NCBI GenBank assembly: GCA_013298215.1
Contig: JAAFKE010000010.1
Coordinates: 1 to 64,000 of the forward strand
Length of the DNA stretch: 64,000 bases
Source of the DNA: Cytophagales bacterium
Lineage (GTDB): Bacteria > Bacteroidota > Bacteroidia > Cytophagales > Spirosomataceae
Direction: 5' to 3'
Below the pieces are notes generated by a model. That model made no database searches and was not told where the DNA came from. It saw only the letters and a program-made list of their open reading frames with translations. Positions 1-7,957 of the stretch are shown piece by piece (the stretch's first letter is position 1; every line of letters starts with the position of its first letter). Made by a program: the position numbers and the translations under genes.

Positions 1-399
1 AGAAGCAAAAGAAGAGTGGAAACATTTGACCAGTATCGTCAAAATCACCAGTGAACGTACTATCATAGCCAGTAATAAAGTTAGCTTTGAGACTCGATAT
101 TTTATTTGTAGTCAAGCATTTACTGCCGATAAGGTCTTATCAGCGGCTCGTTCGCATTGGGGCATTGAGAACAAGCTCCATTGCAGTCTTGATGTAACAT
201 TTGATGAAGACCGCAGAAGAAACAGAATGGATAATTCTGCGGTCAATATGGCTTTTCTTAGGAGAATAACCCTCAATTTGTTCAAAAAAGAAAGCACTAA
301 AATTTCAATTCAGCACAAAAGAACCAAGGCTAACGGACAAAAAGATTTTTTGCATAAGGTCATCTTCAATGGTACTTGAATTTTAATGCGCTTGCCCTG
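1..399 (+). mobile_element. 3' part of an ISAs1-family insertion sequence, cut by the window edge
   Basis: The transposase tail (stop at 377-379) is followed directly by a terminal sequence at 381-399. Read on the minus strand it begins CAGGGCAAGCG and continues into an A/T-rich stretch, and CAGGG-type ends are usual for ISAs1 elements. The right end of the element is therefore placed at 399. The left end and any target-site duplication lie outside the window or cannot be paired here. The element sits about 70 bases upstream of the promoter of the next gene. Confidence 0.7.
2..379 (+). CDS. ISAs1-family transposase, C-terminal fragment (5' end outside window)
   Basis: The frame is open from base 2, so the gene starts left of the window; about 125 C-terminal residues are present. 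The stretch SHWGIENKLHC...DVTFDEDRRR...N.A.NMAFLRR is the characteristic end of ISAs1/H-repeat transposases (DDE superfamily), including the catalytic-domain Glu of the W-x2-E-type segment (HWGIENKLHCSLDVTF). The protein would cut and join the ends of its own element. Whether the full copy is active cannot be judged from this piece. An internal TTG at 26 could be taken for a start, but the family is much longer and the frame reads through it. Confidence 0.85.
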   Translation, partial: EAKEEWKHLTSIVKITSERTIIASNKVSFETRYFICSQAFTADKVLSAARSHWGIENKLHCSLDVTFDEDRRRNRMDNSAVNMAFLRRITLNLFKKESTKISIQHKRTKANGQKDFLHKVIFNGT

Positions 400-469
400 G
401 CATAAAAAGGGTAATATCCTCATTTTTATAAAAACGTGGGGGTGAGGTTAGGCAATTCCCAACTTTGTA

Positions 470-500
470 TTTGTTCGTTCTACACTTTTAGTTATTTTTG
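470..500 (+). promoter_or_regulatory. Bacteroidota sigma-70 promoter for the O-antigen ligase-like gene
   Basis: TTTG at 470-473, a 19-base spacer, and TATTTTTG at 493-500 fit the consensus TTTG-N19-TAnnTTTG exactly. Transcription would begin near 506. This puts the upstream GTG at 436 outside the transcript and favours the TTG at 523 as the start. Confidence 0.65.
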
Positions 501-522
501 GTACGAACGCCAGCGTACCCAT

Positions 523-1710
523 TTGAAAACTGATACCAAAATAATTTATCGGACGCACACCCTGCTTTTTGCGGCGGGTTTGGTGTTGGTTTCGGCCACC
601 AAATTGCGCTTGGCGGCATCGGTTGGCATCGGCGAAGCCATCTTATTGACGCTGGCTATTTGGGTGTTCTACAAGAAAATCGTGCAAAAAAAACTGCTCA
701 TCGACCGCAAAAGCTACGCCTTTGGGGTATTTGTGCTCGTCTCGGCGGTTGCGCTGACCATGGGAACGGTCACGTCGATGCTGTTGGGCGTTTGGCAGCG
801 CAGTCTGTTTCTGCACGACGGCCTGGCACTGGGTTTTACCTTCGTGTGCGTTTTTCTGAACTGGAGCCAGATTCAAGATCAAGACCAAACACCATTTTTT
901 AGTGCAACATTAGTCTGCTTGTTTGGTTGTTTTAGCTTACTCTATGTGCTATTGTACGTACTTTCGTTTCAGACCGATGCCCTCGACGAGCTGGTTTATG
1001 ACGAGTTTCGCTGGCGGTTTGTGGGGCTGTCGCAAAACCCAAATCAGATTGCGCTCTATCTGTGCTGCCTCCCGTTTTTGATTTTATACCAAAAATACCC
1101 CCTACTAAAACCGAGCGTGGCCGTCTTGCTAAAATCGGCATTGTTGCTCTGCGTTTGGCAGCTGGGGCGGCTCACCCAAAGCGACGCGCTCTACTTGGCG
1201 TGGCAGACGGGCGCGGTGGCGGGCGGGCTTTGTTGGTACTACCGCTCCAAGAGTGCCACCTTTAAGTGGCCTTTGAAATCGGCACTTATTGCCACAATTA
1301 TACTTGCCAGCTACGGCACGTGGGCGGCATACCTGCAAGAAAAATACGACCACGACCAGCAGGGTTGGGAGCGGCTTACCCGCTGGCAATGTGGGCTGAA
1401 AGCATGGGGACAGTCGGTTTTGTGGGGTTTTGGGCCAGGCTCTTTTTCGGGAACCCACGGGGCTTTCGAGGGCGAGGAGGCCCACAATTCGTTCATCGAC
1501 TGGGCCGATGCCACTGGTGCGATAGGCCTTGGTAGCCTGTGCTTTTTTGTTTTTATGGTACTCCAAACATGTTGGCGGCAGCCCATTTTGTGGGCGGCGG
1601 CGGTGTCCCTCCTGGTTTTCAGTTGGTTTCATTATGCACTCAGGCAGCCCGTCTTTTGGGTTTATTTGCTGCTTTTTTGGAGTATAAGGCATCCCGTTCG
1701 TAGATTGTAA
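523..1710 (+). CDS. O-antigen ligase/polymerase-like membrane protein (Wzy_C family)
   Basis: Polytopic inner-membrane protein of about 395 residues with roughly ten hydrophobic segments. The family joins or polymerises lipid-linked glycans on the periplasmic face. Family marks are GLSQNPNQIALYL in the middle and, later, WGFGPGSFSGTHG followed by EEAHNSFIDWADATG, the large periplasmic loop with the conserved His-Asn before the last membrane segments. The frame is open from GTG 436, but a consensus promoter lies at 470-500, so TTG 523 (Leu-Lys-Thr-Asp...) is preferred; no ATG occurs near. An 18-base gap to the histidine kinase suggests one transcript. The glycan substrate cannot be inferred, because no other O-antigen genes are adjacent. 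Confidence 0.7.
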   Translation: MKTDTKIIYRTHTLLFAAGLVLVSATKLRLAASVGIGEAILLTLAIWVFYKKIVQKKLLIDRKSYAFGVFVLVSAVALTMGTVTSMLLGVWQRSLFLHDGLALGFTFVCVFLNWSQIQDQDQTPFFSATLVCLFGCFSLLYVLLYVLSFQTDALDELVYDEFRWRFVGLSQNPNQIALYLCCLPFLILYQKYPLLKPSVAVLLKSALLLCVWQLGRLTQSDALYLAWQTGAVAGGLCWYYRSKSATFKWPLKSALIATIILASYGTWAAYLQEKYDHDQQGWERLTRWQCGLKAWGQSVLWGFGPGSFSGTHGAFEGEEAHNSFIDWADATGAIGLGSLCFFVFMVLQTCWRQPILWAAAVSLLVFSWFHYALRQPVFWVYLLLFWSIRHPVRRL

Positions 1711-1728
1711 GCCAAACAGAATCAATTT

Positions 1729-2829
1729 ATGGCCAACACGTCGGTTCAACAGCGCAGATACCTCCAGATTTTGGCTCACCTCCTGGGCTGGGCGCTGCTG
1801 GTTTTCATCACAACGATGCCCTTTACCGACGATTTCACGATCTCCAACTATTTTTGGGTCAAATACATCCTTCAACTTTCACTGTTGGTCTGCACATTTT
1901 ATTTCAACTCCAACGTACTCATTCCCAACCTTTTGTTTTCGCACAAAAAAACCGTGCAGTACGTTCTTTCCGTGGTTGCGTGCGTGGTGGCGGTGAGTTT
2001 TATCAATTATCGGTTAGACGACCTGCTGGGCTTAGAAAAATTGGTCGAGCAGGCATTCGACCAAATAAAAAAACTCCAGCTGCCCATTAAACACCCCTTG
2101 CCAATTGGCAGCTGGCCATCGCGGGTTTTTCCGGTGGTTTCGAGTCTGGTTATTTTGGGCTTCAGCACCAGCATAACGGTCATCAACAAGTGGTACGAAG
2201 ATGCCGAAGTACAAAAAGAGTTAGAAAAAGAAAAAATCAGCTCCGAACTATCATTCCTGAAAACCCAGATTAACCCACACTTCTTTTTCAATACGCTCAA
2301 CAACATTTATGCCCTCACGCTCATCGACGGCGAACAAGCCCGCGAGGCAATCCATAAATTGTCGCGGTTGATGCGCTACGTGCTCTATGACACCCAGCAC
2401 GAGAGCACCTCGCTCAGTAAAGAAATCGATTTTATGAAAGACTACGTGCAGCTCATGAAATTGCGGCTCAGTAGCAGCGTGGAAGTAAATTTTAGCTACC
2501 CAGCGCACTACCGCGACGTGTCGATTGCCCCCATGATACTGCTGCCATTCGTCGAAAACACCTTCAAACACGGCGTGAGCAACATCGAAAAAAGCCAGAT
2601 CGAAATTAGTTTAGAGCAAACTAACGACACCGTGGTTTTCAGAACCGAAAACAACTTGCTGACCCAAAAAAGTACCTCCGTCGAAGAACCCAACGGTATT
2701 GGCCTCACCAACACCCGCCGCCGTTTAGACCTGCTCTACCCCATGCGCCACCGATTGGAGGTGAGCGAAGACGAAAAAAAGTACCGCGTCCGATTAGAAA
2801 TAAACACCAACCCGCAAAGCAACCCATGA
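1729..2829 (+). CDS. LytS-type sensor histidine kinase (His_kinase, PF06580)
   Basis: Membrane sensor kinase of 366 residues. Hydrophobic segments lie at about 15-30, 44-70, 76-94 and 133-152. A short coiled coil (KELEKEKISSEL) leads into the phosphoacceptor motif INPHFFFNTLN, with His184 as the likely phosphorylated residue. The HATPase_c part follows, with LLPFVENTFKHG (N box) and GIGLTNTRRRL (G box). It lacks an extracytoplasmic sensor domain, so the signal is probably sensed in or at the membrane. The stop overlaps the start of the response regulator by four bases (ATGA), which implies translational coupling. It lies in line with the upstream ligase-like gene. Confidence 0.9.
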   Translation: MANTSVQQRRYLQILAHLLGWALLVFITTMPFTDDFTISNYFWVKYILQLSLLVCTFYFNSNVLIPNLLFSHKKTVQYVLSVVACVVAVSFINYRLDDLLGLEKLVEQAFDQIKKLQLPIKHPLPIGSWPSRVFPVVSSLVILGFSTSITVINKWYEDAEVQKELEKEKISSELSFLKTQINPHFFFNTLNNIYALTLIDGEQAREAIHKLSRLMRYVLYDTQHESTSLSKEIDFMKDYVQLMKLRLSSSVEVNFSYPAHYRDVSIAPMILLPFVENTFKHGVSNIEKSQIEISLEQTNDTVVFRTENNLLTQKSTSVEEPNGIGLTNTRRRLDLLYPMRHRLEVSEDEKKYRVRLEINTNPQSNP

Positions 2830-3551
2830 AAATCAGGTGCATGGCCGTAGATGACGAACCGCTGGCGTTGGCCCTGGTTTGTAATTATATCGAGAAAACG
2901 CCTTTTTTGGAACTCGTTTCCAAATCGACTGGAGCACTCAATGCCGTCGATTTGCTCAACGAGCGCAACATCGACCTGCTTTTTTTGGACGTTCAGATGC
3001 CCGACCTCACGGGCGTGGAGCTGGCGCGGAGCATTGTAGGGTCGGGGCCGAAGATCGTTTTTACGACTGCTTTCAACAACTTTGCCCTCGAAGGCTTTAA
3101 ACTCGACGCGCTCGATTATTTACTGAAACCTTTTAGTTACGAAGAGTTTTTGCGCACCGCCAACAAAGCCAAAAAGCACTTCGACTTGGTTCAAAAAGCC
3201 AGCGAACCCGCTGCGTTGGAGGGTAAAAACGACTACATTTTTGTCAAATCAGAACACCAACTCATCAAAATACAGTTCGACGACGTGTTGTATATCGAGG
3301 GACTAAAAGACTACGTTAAGATTTATTTGACCAGTCAGCCGCGCCCCGTTCTGTCGCTGATGAGCCTCAAAACACTCGAGGATCGCCTGCCGTCGGCTCA
3401 GTTCATGCGCGTACATCGGTCGTACATTGTGTCGTTGGGTAAAATAAAAACGGTTTACCGCAACCAAATCAATTTTGGCCGCGACGAGTTCGTTCCCATC
3501 AGTGCGCAATACAAAGACGAATTTGGGGCTTTTGTAGAAAAAAAATTGTAA
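2826..3551 (+). CDS. LytTR-family response regulator
   Basis: Partner of the kinase it overlaps. The receiver domain (about 1-120) carries the acidic pair Asp9-Asp10, the phosphorylation site Asp55 in LLFLDVQMPD, the Thr/Ser switch region (VFTTAF) and the conserved Lys in LLKPF. The LytTR DNA-binding domain (about 140-241) is recognised from YIFVKSEH, ...VLYIEGLKDYVKI and MRVHRSYIVSLGKI. LytTR proteins bind direct repeats upstream of target promoters. The targets are not known here; the co-transcribed envelope-glycan gene is one possible link. The gene ends 34 bases before the convergent thioesterase gene, without an obvious hairpin terminator between them. Confidence 0.9.
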   Translation: MKIRCMAVDDEPLALALVCNYIEKTPFLELVSKSTGALNAVDLLNERNIDLLFLDVQMPDLTGVELARSIVGSGPKIVFTTAFNNFALEGFKLDALDYLLKPFSYEEFLRTANKAKKHFDLVQKASEPAALEGKNDYIFVKSEHQLIKIQFDDVLYIEGLKDYVKIYLTSQPRPVLSLMSLKTLEDRLPSAQFMRVHRSYIVSLGKIKTVYRNQINFGRDEFVPISAQYKDEFGAFVEKKL

Positions 3552-3585
3552 GTTCAATCAACACAACCAGACACGCTGCCGAATT

Positions 3586-4107
3586 TTATCCGAGCTCAAA
3601 CAAGGCGCGTAGTTCGACCGCCTCGGCTGGTTTCATGCGCCCCGCCAAAACCAGCCTTAACTGCCGGCGGCGAAGCGCACTGGCAAAGAGTTCCTTCTCT
3701 TCGTCGGTTTCGGCGGTGGCCTGGGGCACTTCAATGGGCCTGCCGCTCTGATCCACGGCTACAAAAGTATAAAAAGCCGAGTTGGTTTTGGTGGCTGCCT
3801 CGCCCGCCGAAATGTTTTGCGCCCATACCTTAATATACACCTCCATCGACGAGTTAAAGGCCCGAGTCACCTTGGCCTCCATCGTCACGATGTCGCCCAG
3901 TTGAATGGCCTCCACAAACGACACGCTATCGACCGAGGCCGTCACCACGATGCGGTTGGCGTGTTTTTGGGCGGCTATGGCGGCGCAAATGTCCATCCAG
4001 TGCAGCAACCGCCCGCCCATCAGGTTGTTGAGCGTGTTGGTGTCGTTGGGCAGCACCATTTCGGTCATGGTGGTTAGGCTCTGGTGGGCAGCTTTGGCTT
4101 TTGGCAT
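3586..4107 (-). CDS. Acyl-CoA thioesterase, hotdog fold (acyl-CoA hydrolase/YciA-like)
   Basis: 173-residue single hotdog-domain protein expected to hydrolyse acyl-CoA to free acid and CoA in the cytoplasm. The helix segment LMGGRLLHWMDICAAIAA, with catalytic Asn/Asp context (PNDTNTLNNLMGG...WMD), and VDSVSFVEAIQLGDIVTMEAKV match the acyl-CoA hydrolase group used for medium- and long-chain CoA esters. Full length for single-domain members. It follows the outer-membrane barrel gene by 26 bases on the same strand, so it may be read from that transcript, although the products share no obvious pathway. Confidence 0.85.
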   Translation of the reverse strand: MPKAKAAHQSLTTMTEMVLPNDTNTLNNLMGGRLLHWMDICAAIAAQKHANRIVVTASVDSVSFVEAIQLGDIVTMEAKVTRAFNSSMEVYIKVWAQNISAGEAATKTNSAFYTFVAVDQSGRPIEVPQATAETDEEKELFASALRRRQLRLVLAGRMKPAEAVELRALFELG

Positions 4108-4133
4108 TTTTAGGGAACGTGCTTAGAATAGAT

Positions 4134-4988
4134 TTACTTGGGGCAACGCAACCCTCGGCCGTATTGGCGGGGCTGGCGCGGGCCAAACTGGTACTCAACT
4201 TTGATTCGGGTTAGGTAATAACCATCGTTTTTGTTGGGATTGCCGCGCTGGGCTCCCGCTGGGCGCGGAGCCTCGCCGATCTCGGGGCCGCGGTCGGCCA
4301 GCGCCACGGCAATGGCACTACCCAGTTTGTCGCTCCCCACAAAAGCTCTACTCACGTCGTCTATGTAATCCGAGAAAACGTAGGTGTAGTTCAGTTCTAC
4401 CCCCGCGCTCCAACGCCTACTAAGTTTTTGTACAAAACCAACGCCAAACGGAACAATTACTGGCCATCGGTTGTATTTGACACCTTCGGTAAGCAGTGGC
4501 GGCAAACTATACCACTGGCCTTGGTAGTTGGCCCCGGGGTTTATGTAGGTCGTGCCCAAACCCGCGAACAGGTAGCTTCTGAGTCCTATTTTTTCAAACT
4601 GCAAAATATCGTACCCAGCCATCACCGCCACGTCGAAAGTACGCGCCCGGAAAGATAAGTTCAAAAAACTGTTTCGGGAATTTTGGTGGCTTCCGTTGAG
4701 TTGGTAGTAGTTAAAGTCGCCGCGAACAAAAAAGCGATCCGTAACATTGTGCGACACTCCCACGTTGAAAGTCGGCCCCAAGCGGAGCTGCGAAAACTTT
4801 ATTTCTTGCATGTCGCCGTTGTAGTAGGCCACTCCCACGCCAATGTTTATTTTGGTCACGCCCCACGCATCGAAGGCGTCGCGGCGGGTTGATTGCGCAG
4901 CAGAATGAAAACTCAAAACCAACAAAAACAGACCCTGCACCAGCTGCCGCGCCCACCTACGAGCAAACCAACCATGAACACCAGGCAC
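4134..4988 (-). CDS. Outer-membrane beta-barrel protein, DUF6089-like (second paralog)
   Basis: Secreted barrel protein of about 284 residues from the proposed GTG start at 4988. The hydrophobic stretch LVQGLFLLVLSFHSAAQ is a signal peptide ending in AAQ. The mature part alternates aromatic/hydrophobic strands with polar turns (GVGVAYYNGDMQ, DRFFVRGDFNYYQLNG, YVFSDYIDDVSRAFVG). It is paralogous to the next gene upstream: both share WGV/LGVIKL-I-G-G-YY-GD, SDYMDDVS and RGPEIG/RRPEIG followed by RGNP. A longer frame from 5075 exists, but a promoter-like element at 5034-5066 lies inside it. The specific function is unknown; DUF6089 members are assigned only as outer-membrane proteins. Confidence 0.7.
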   Translation of the reverse strand: MPGVHGWFARRWARQLVQGLFLLVLSFHSAAQSTRRDAFDAWGVTKINIGVGVAYYNGDMQEIKFSQLRLGPTFNVGVSHNVTDRFFVRGDFNYYQLNGSHQNSRNSFLNLSFRARTFDVAVMAGYDILQFEKIGLRSYLFAGLGTTYINPGANYQGQWYSLPPLLTEGVKYNRWPVIVPFGVGFVQKLSRRWSAGVELNYTYVFSDYIDDVSRAFVGSDKLGSAIAVALADRGPEIGEAPRPAGAQRGNPNKNDGYYLTRIKVEYQFGPRQPRQYGRGLRCPK

Positions 4989-5033
4989 AAAAAAGGGCTT
5001 TATTCTCAAAACGTTGTTGTTTATACACGCCAA

Positions 5034-5066
5034 CAAAAGTACGGGTTTTGCCGATAATTTATTCAA
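5034..5066 (-). promoter_or_regulatory. Probable promoter of the second barrel gene
   Basis: On the minus strand TACTTTTG (5041 to 5034) fits the -7 consensus, with TTG at 5066-5064 and a 22-base spacer. It overlaps the end of the upstream paralog, so the two barrel genes can be expressed separately. It also shows that the start must lie below about 5028. Confidence 0.45.
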
Positions 5067-5896
5067 TATGAACATCTAAGTTTTCGTTTGGCGCGTGCCT
5101 GGGCGCGGTTTGCTAAAAGATACTCGGCCTTTATGCTTAAAAAAATGTAAGAATCTTTTGCCTTCGGATTGCCCCGAATGAACCCAGGCTGGTTGGCTCC
5201 CAGCCCAATTTCGGGGCGGCGGTCCGACAGCGCCAACGCCCGCTCGGTCATGCCAGCGGGGTCTGGGTAAACGGTGCTCACGTCGTCCATGTAGTCCGAA
5301 GTCGAGAAGTTATTGCTTAGTTCTACCCCAAAATTCCAACGTTCGGCCACCTGGTACGACACGCCCGCTCCCGCCAGCAGCACCAGCGTAGTGCGGGCGT
5401 AGGCTACTTTTTCGGTTTGTAACGGAGGCAAACTTACCCACTCGTTTTTGTAAGGTGCCTTCGGCGATAAATACGTAACCCCCACACCACCAAACAGATA
5501 GTAGTTTGTGCGCGGGCGGTCGTTGAAGCGGCGTAGGTCTACCTGGGCCGCCACGTAGCCGTCTGGATTGTCGGACCGGAACGAAAGATTGTTGGTATTA
5601 GCCACATTGGTGGGTTGGCTGCCCGAAATACGATAAAAACGCAACTCCGAGCGCACCGAAACGCGTTCGGTGAGGCGGTACGAAACCCCAAAACCAACCT
5701 GGGGTTCGATGTGAGTGAGGTCGTTGGTCTTTCTGACATCGCCCTGATAGTACGAAAGGCCGCCGCCGCCAATGAGTTTTATGACGCCCAGTGGTGGTAT
5801 TTCGCGCCCAGCTTGCCACCGCGCCCGGCGGACTTGGCCAGCCGATCGCTCGGCCATGAGTGCCGCTAATAAAAACAGTAGGTAGCTTTTTTTCAT
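5063..5896 (-). CDS. Outer-membrane beta-barrel protein, DUF6089-like (first paralog)
   Basis: 277 residues from ATG 5896, which opens a clean signal peptide (MKKSYLLFLLAALMAERSAGQ); a longer frame to 5995 adds residues without a plausible leader. The mature region keeps PLGVIKLIGGGGLSYYQGD at the N-terminus, strand-rich repeats, and SDYMDDVSTVYPDPAGM and DRRPEIGLGANQPG near the C-terminus. It ends with a basic tail after LSIKAEYLL. It is clearly related to the following gene in order and motif positions, so the pair arose by tandem duplication. It probably sits in the outer membrane; no enzymatic residues are recognised. Confidence 0.75.
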   Translation of the reverse strand: MKKSYLLFLLAALMAERSAGQVRRARWQAGREIPPLGVIKLIGGGGLSYYQGDVRKTNDLTHIEPQVGFGVSYRLTERVSVRSELRFYRISGSQPTNVANTNNLSFRSDNPDGYVAAQVDLRRFNDRPRTNYYLFGGVGVTYLSPKAPYKNEWVSLPPLQTEKVAYARTTLVLLAGAGVSYQVAERWNFGVELSNNFSTSDYMDDVSTVYPDPAGMTERALALSDRRPEIGLGANQPGFIRGNPKAKDSYIFLSIKAEYLLANRAQARAKRKLRCSY

Positions 5897-6012
5897 TAAA
5901 CCAAGATCACTTCCAGCCATGAAACGAAAAATTGTGCAAAAATTGTGTCTATCCGAATACTTCACGGAAACGATTTTCGATGACCACAACGCCAAAAATT
6001 ATGTCCGTAATG

Positions 6013-6043
6013 TTTCAATAGTTAAAAAAAAATCTTAAATTTG
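6013..6043 (+). promoter_or_regulatory. Promoter of the yceD-rpmF unit
   Basis: TAAATTTG at 6036-6043 matches the -7 consensus, with TTTC at 6013-6016 at a 19-base spacing. Predicted transcription start near 6050, some 23 bases before the GTG start at 6073. Confidence 0.55.
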
Positions 6044-6072
6044 CGACCCGTTTCAAGTATATATTACACACA

Positions 6073-6621
6073 GTGAAAGAGTTAAGGAAGTATGACATTG
6101 AAATATCGGGCTTAGAAAGCAAGCAATACACCTACCAGTTTGAGTCGGGTGGTGCGTTTTTTGAGGAGTATGAGCAGTCGATGATCGAGAAAGGCTTTTT
6201 TAGTGTTGCGATGATCTTAGACCGGTCTTCGACAATGATTCAGCTAAGTTTTAAGATCAACGGCTCGGTAAGTTTGGTTTGCGACCGAAGTTTAGAACCC
6301 TACGACGAGGCCATCGACATTGAAGAGCGGATTATTCTGAAGTTTGCCGACCGAGACGAGGAGCTGACCGACGAGATTGTGCTCGTGAACCGAAACCGTG
6401 GAAGCATAAACGTGGCCACGTACATTTTTGATTTTATTGCGCTTACGCTCCCGATGAAAAAAATACATCCAAGCCTGCGCCAAGAAGAAGACACGTTCGA
6501 TTTTGAGGACGAAGACGGGATACTGGTCTACTCGTCGGCCAAACAAGACGAAACAAGCGACCAAGCAGAAAACCTGGACATTGACCCACGGTGGACGGCC
6601 TTGACAAATTTTAAAAAATAA
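6073..6621 (+). CDS. yceD: YceD/DUF177 family protein (23S rRNA accumulation protein)
   Basis: 182-residue acidic cytoplasmic protein. YceD proteins are needed for normal 23S rRNA levels and nearly always precede rpmF, as here. The segment SLVCDRSLEPYDEAIDIEERIILKF keeps the C-DRSLEP core of the family, and EIDLTDEIVLVNRN-like residues follow (EELTDEIVLVNRNRG). The C-terminal tail is strongly acidic. The start is GTG 6073 (Val-Lys-Glu-Leu-Arg-Lys), set by the promoter and by the lack of an upstream ATG. It forms a two-gene unit with rpmF, closed by the hairpin at 6901-6949. Confidence 0.85.
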   Translation: MKELRKYDIEISGLESKQYTYQFESGGAFFEEYEQSMIEKGFFSVAMILDRSSTMIQLSFKINGSVSLVCDRSLEPYDEAIDIEERIILKFADRDEELTDEIVLVNRNRGSINVATYIFDFIALTLPMKKIHPSLRQEEDTFDFEDEDGILVYSSAKQDETSDQAENLDIDPRWTALTNFKK

Positions 6622-6689
6622 TTTTTCTCCAAGCAATTCCGCCGCCGAGAAGCACACAGTAAAAGATAAATTACGATAATTATACTAAA

Positions 6690-6878
6690 ATGGCACATCC
6701 AAAACGCAGACATTCGACTACCCGCAGAGACAAACGCAGAACGCACGACTCATTGACGGGCAAACAACTGGCAACCGACCCAACTACGGGCGAGGTACAT
6801 CTCTTCCACCGCGCCCACGTGAGCGAGGGCAATCTGTTTTACAAAGGCCGCGTCATTATTGAGAATTATGCGTCTTAA
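6690..6878 (+). CDS. rpmF: 50S ribosomal protein L32, form without zinc-binding cysteines
   Basis: 62-residue ribosomal protein of the large subunit. The N-terminus [20 protein letters not shown] is the conserved rRNA-binding part of L32. The zinc ribbon region, normally C-x2-C...C-x2-C, reads [17 protein letters not shown]...GN with no cysteine at all, so this is a zinc-free form. It sits 68 bases after yceD, the standard arrangement, and is followed by a strong terminator. Only one L32 is visible in the window. Confidence 0.95.
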   Translation: MAHPKRRHSTTRRDKRRTHDSLTGKQLATDPTTGEVHLFHRAHVSEGNLFYKGRVIIENYAS

Positions 6879-6900
6879 CTAAAATAAGATTCTAATCCTG

Positions 6901-6949
6901 AAAAGCATTTCATAACAATTTCGATAAGTTGTTGTGAAATGCTTTTTTT
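6901..6949 (+). terminator. Rho-independent terminator after rpmF
   Basis: A near-perfect inverted repeat pairs AAAAGCATTTCATAACAA with TTGTTGTGAAATGCTTTT (one G-T pair). The loop is about ten bases, and a run of seven T follows. It separates the yceD-rpmF unit from plsX. Confidence 0.8.
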
Positions 6950-6965
6950 GGTACGTCATTAGGCG

Positions 6966-6973
6966 TAATTTTG
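6966..6973 (+). promoter_or_regulatory. -7 element of the plsX-fabH-efp-accBC operon
   Basis: TAATTTTG matches TAnnTTTG. The nearest TTTG upstream (6947-6950, end of the terminator T-run) is only 15 bases away, so the -33 element is weak or absent. Start of transcription is expected near 6980, about 35 bases before the plsX ATG. Confidence 0.5.
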
Positions 6974-7014
6974 CTCCCACTTTTTTTCTTAACGCCAGTC
7001 AAAACCAGAAGATT

Positions 7015-7953
7015 ATGAAAATTGGAGTAGACGCAATGGGCGGAGATTTTGCGCCGCGTGCCGTTGTAGCGGGAGCCATCAGTGCCACTGAGCATCTGCC
7101 CACTGAATCGCAGATTGTATTGGTTGGTAGGGAGCAAATAATAAAAACCCTCCTACAAGAATACAGCTACGCTGGCACCCAAATTGAGGTCGTACACGCC
7201 GAAGAGGTGGTAGAAATGAGCGAACACCCCACCAAGGCTCTTTCTCAGAAACCAAATTCGAGCATTGGTATTGGATTTAAGTTACTGAAAGACAGAAAGT
7301 TAGATATTTTTTGCGGGGCTGGAAACACTGGTGCCATGCACGTGGGCGCGTTGTTTAGCATCGGAGCCATTGAGGGAGTGCTGCGGCCCTGCATTGCGGG
7401 CTTTGTGCCGCAGCTCGGTGGCCAACACGCCGTAATGCTCGATATTGGCGCAAATGCCGACTGCAAACCCGAAGTCTTGGCGCAATTTGGCGAAATTGGC
7501 TCTATATTTGCCCGCCATACCTTTGGCATCGAGAGTCCCCGCGTGGCGCTCATGAACATCGGCGAAGAAGAGCAAAAAGGTTCTTTGGCGGCTCAGGCGG
7601 CGTACCAGATACTGAAAACAAACAAAAAAATTAATTTTATCGGCAATATAGAAGGCAGTGAGGTGTTCACAGGGGCGGCTGATGTAATAATTACCGATGG
7701 TTTTACGGGCAACGTGGTCTTTAAGTTGGGAGAGTCGCTCTACGACATTGCAACCAAACGGGGCCTGAAAGATGGCTTCTTTGATAAAACAAACTACGAA
7801 GCCATCGGCGGCAGTCCCATTGTGGGTGTGAACGGAAACGTGATGATCGCCCACGGTAAATCTACCGCCTTGGCCATCCAAAGTATGGTTTCGTGGGCAG
7901 TCCGCCAAGTAGAAGCCAATGCCTACCAAAAAATTGCGCAAGCATTCAATTAG
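7015..7953 (+). CDS. plsX: Phosphate acyltransferase PlsX
   Basis: 312-residue cytoplasmic enzyme that turns acyl-ACP and phosphate into acyl-phosphate, the acyl donor for PlsY in phospholipid synthesis. The N-terminal [14 protein letters not shown] is the family signature. Further marks are [40 protein letters not shown]-like [12 protein letters not shown], and [16 protein letters not shown] near the C-terminus. Length is normal. ATG 7015 opens directly on the signature, so the longer frame from 6934 is rejected. fabH starts four bases after the stop, so the two are translationally close and co-transcribed. Confidence 0.97.
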   Translation: MKIGVDAMGGDFAPRAVVAGAISATEHLPTESQIVLVGREQIIKTLLQEYSYAGTQIEVVHAEEVVEMSEHPTKALSQKPNSSIGIGFKLLKDRKLDIFCGAGNTGAMHVGALFSIGAIEGVLRPCIAGFVPQLGGQHAVMLDIGANADCKPEVLAQFGEIGSIFARHTFGIESPRVALMNIGEEEQKGSLAAQAAYQILKTNKKINFIGNIEGSEVFTGAADVIITDGFTGNVVFKLGESLYDIATKRGLKDGFFDKTNYEAIGGSPIVGVNGNVMIAHGKSTALAIQSMVSWAVRQVEANAYQKIAQAFN

Positions 7954-7957
7954 ATTT

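Noticed and set aside
1129-1875. 248-codon minus-strand frame opposite the ligase-like and kinase genes
   Set aside because: Covers two well-supported genes in antisense, has no recognisable domain, and no promoter or family pattern.
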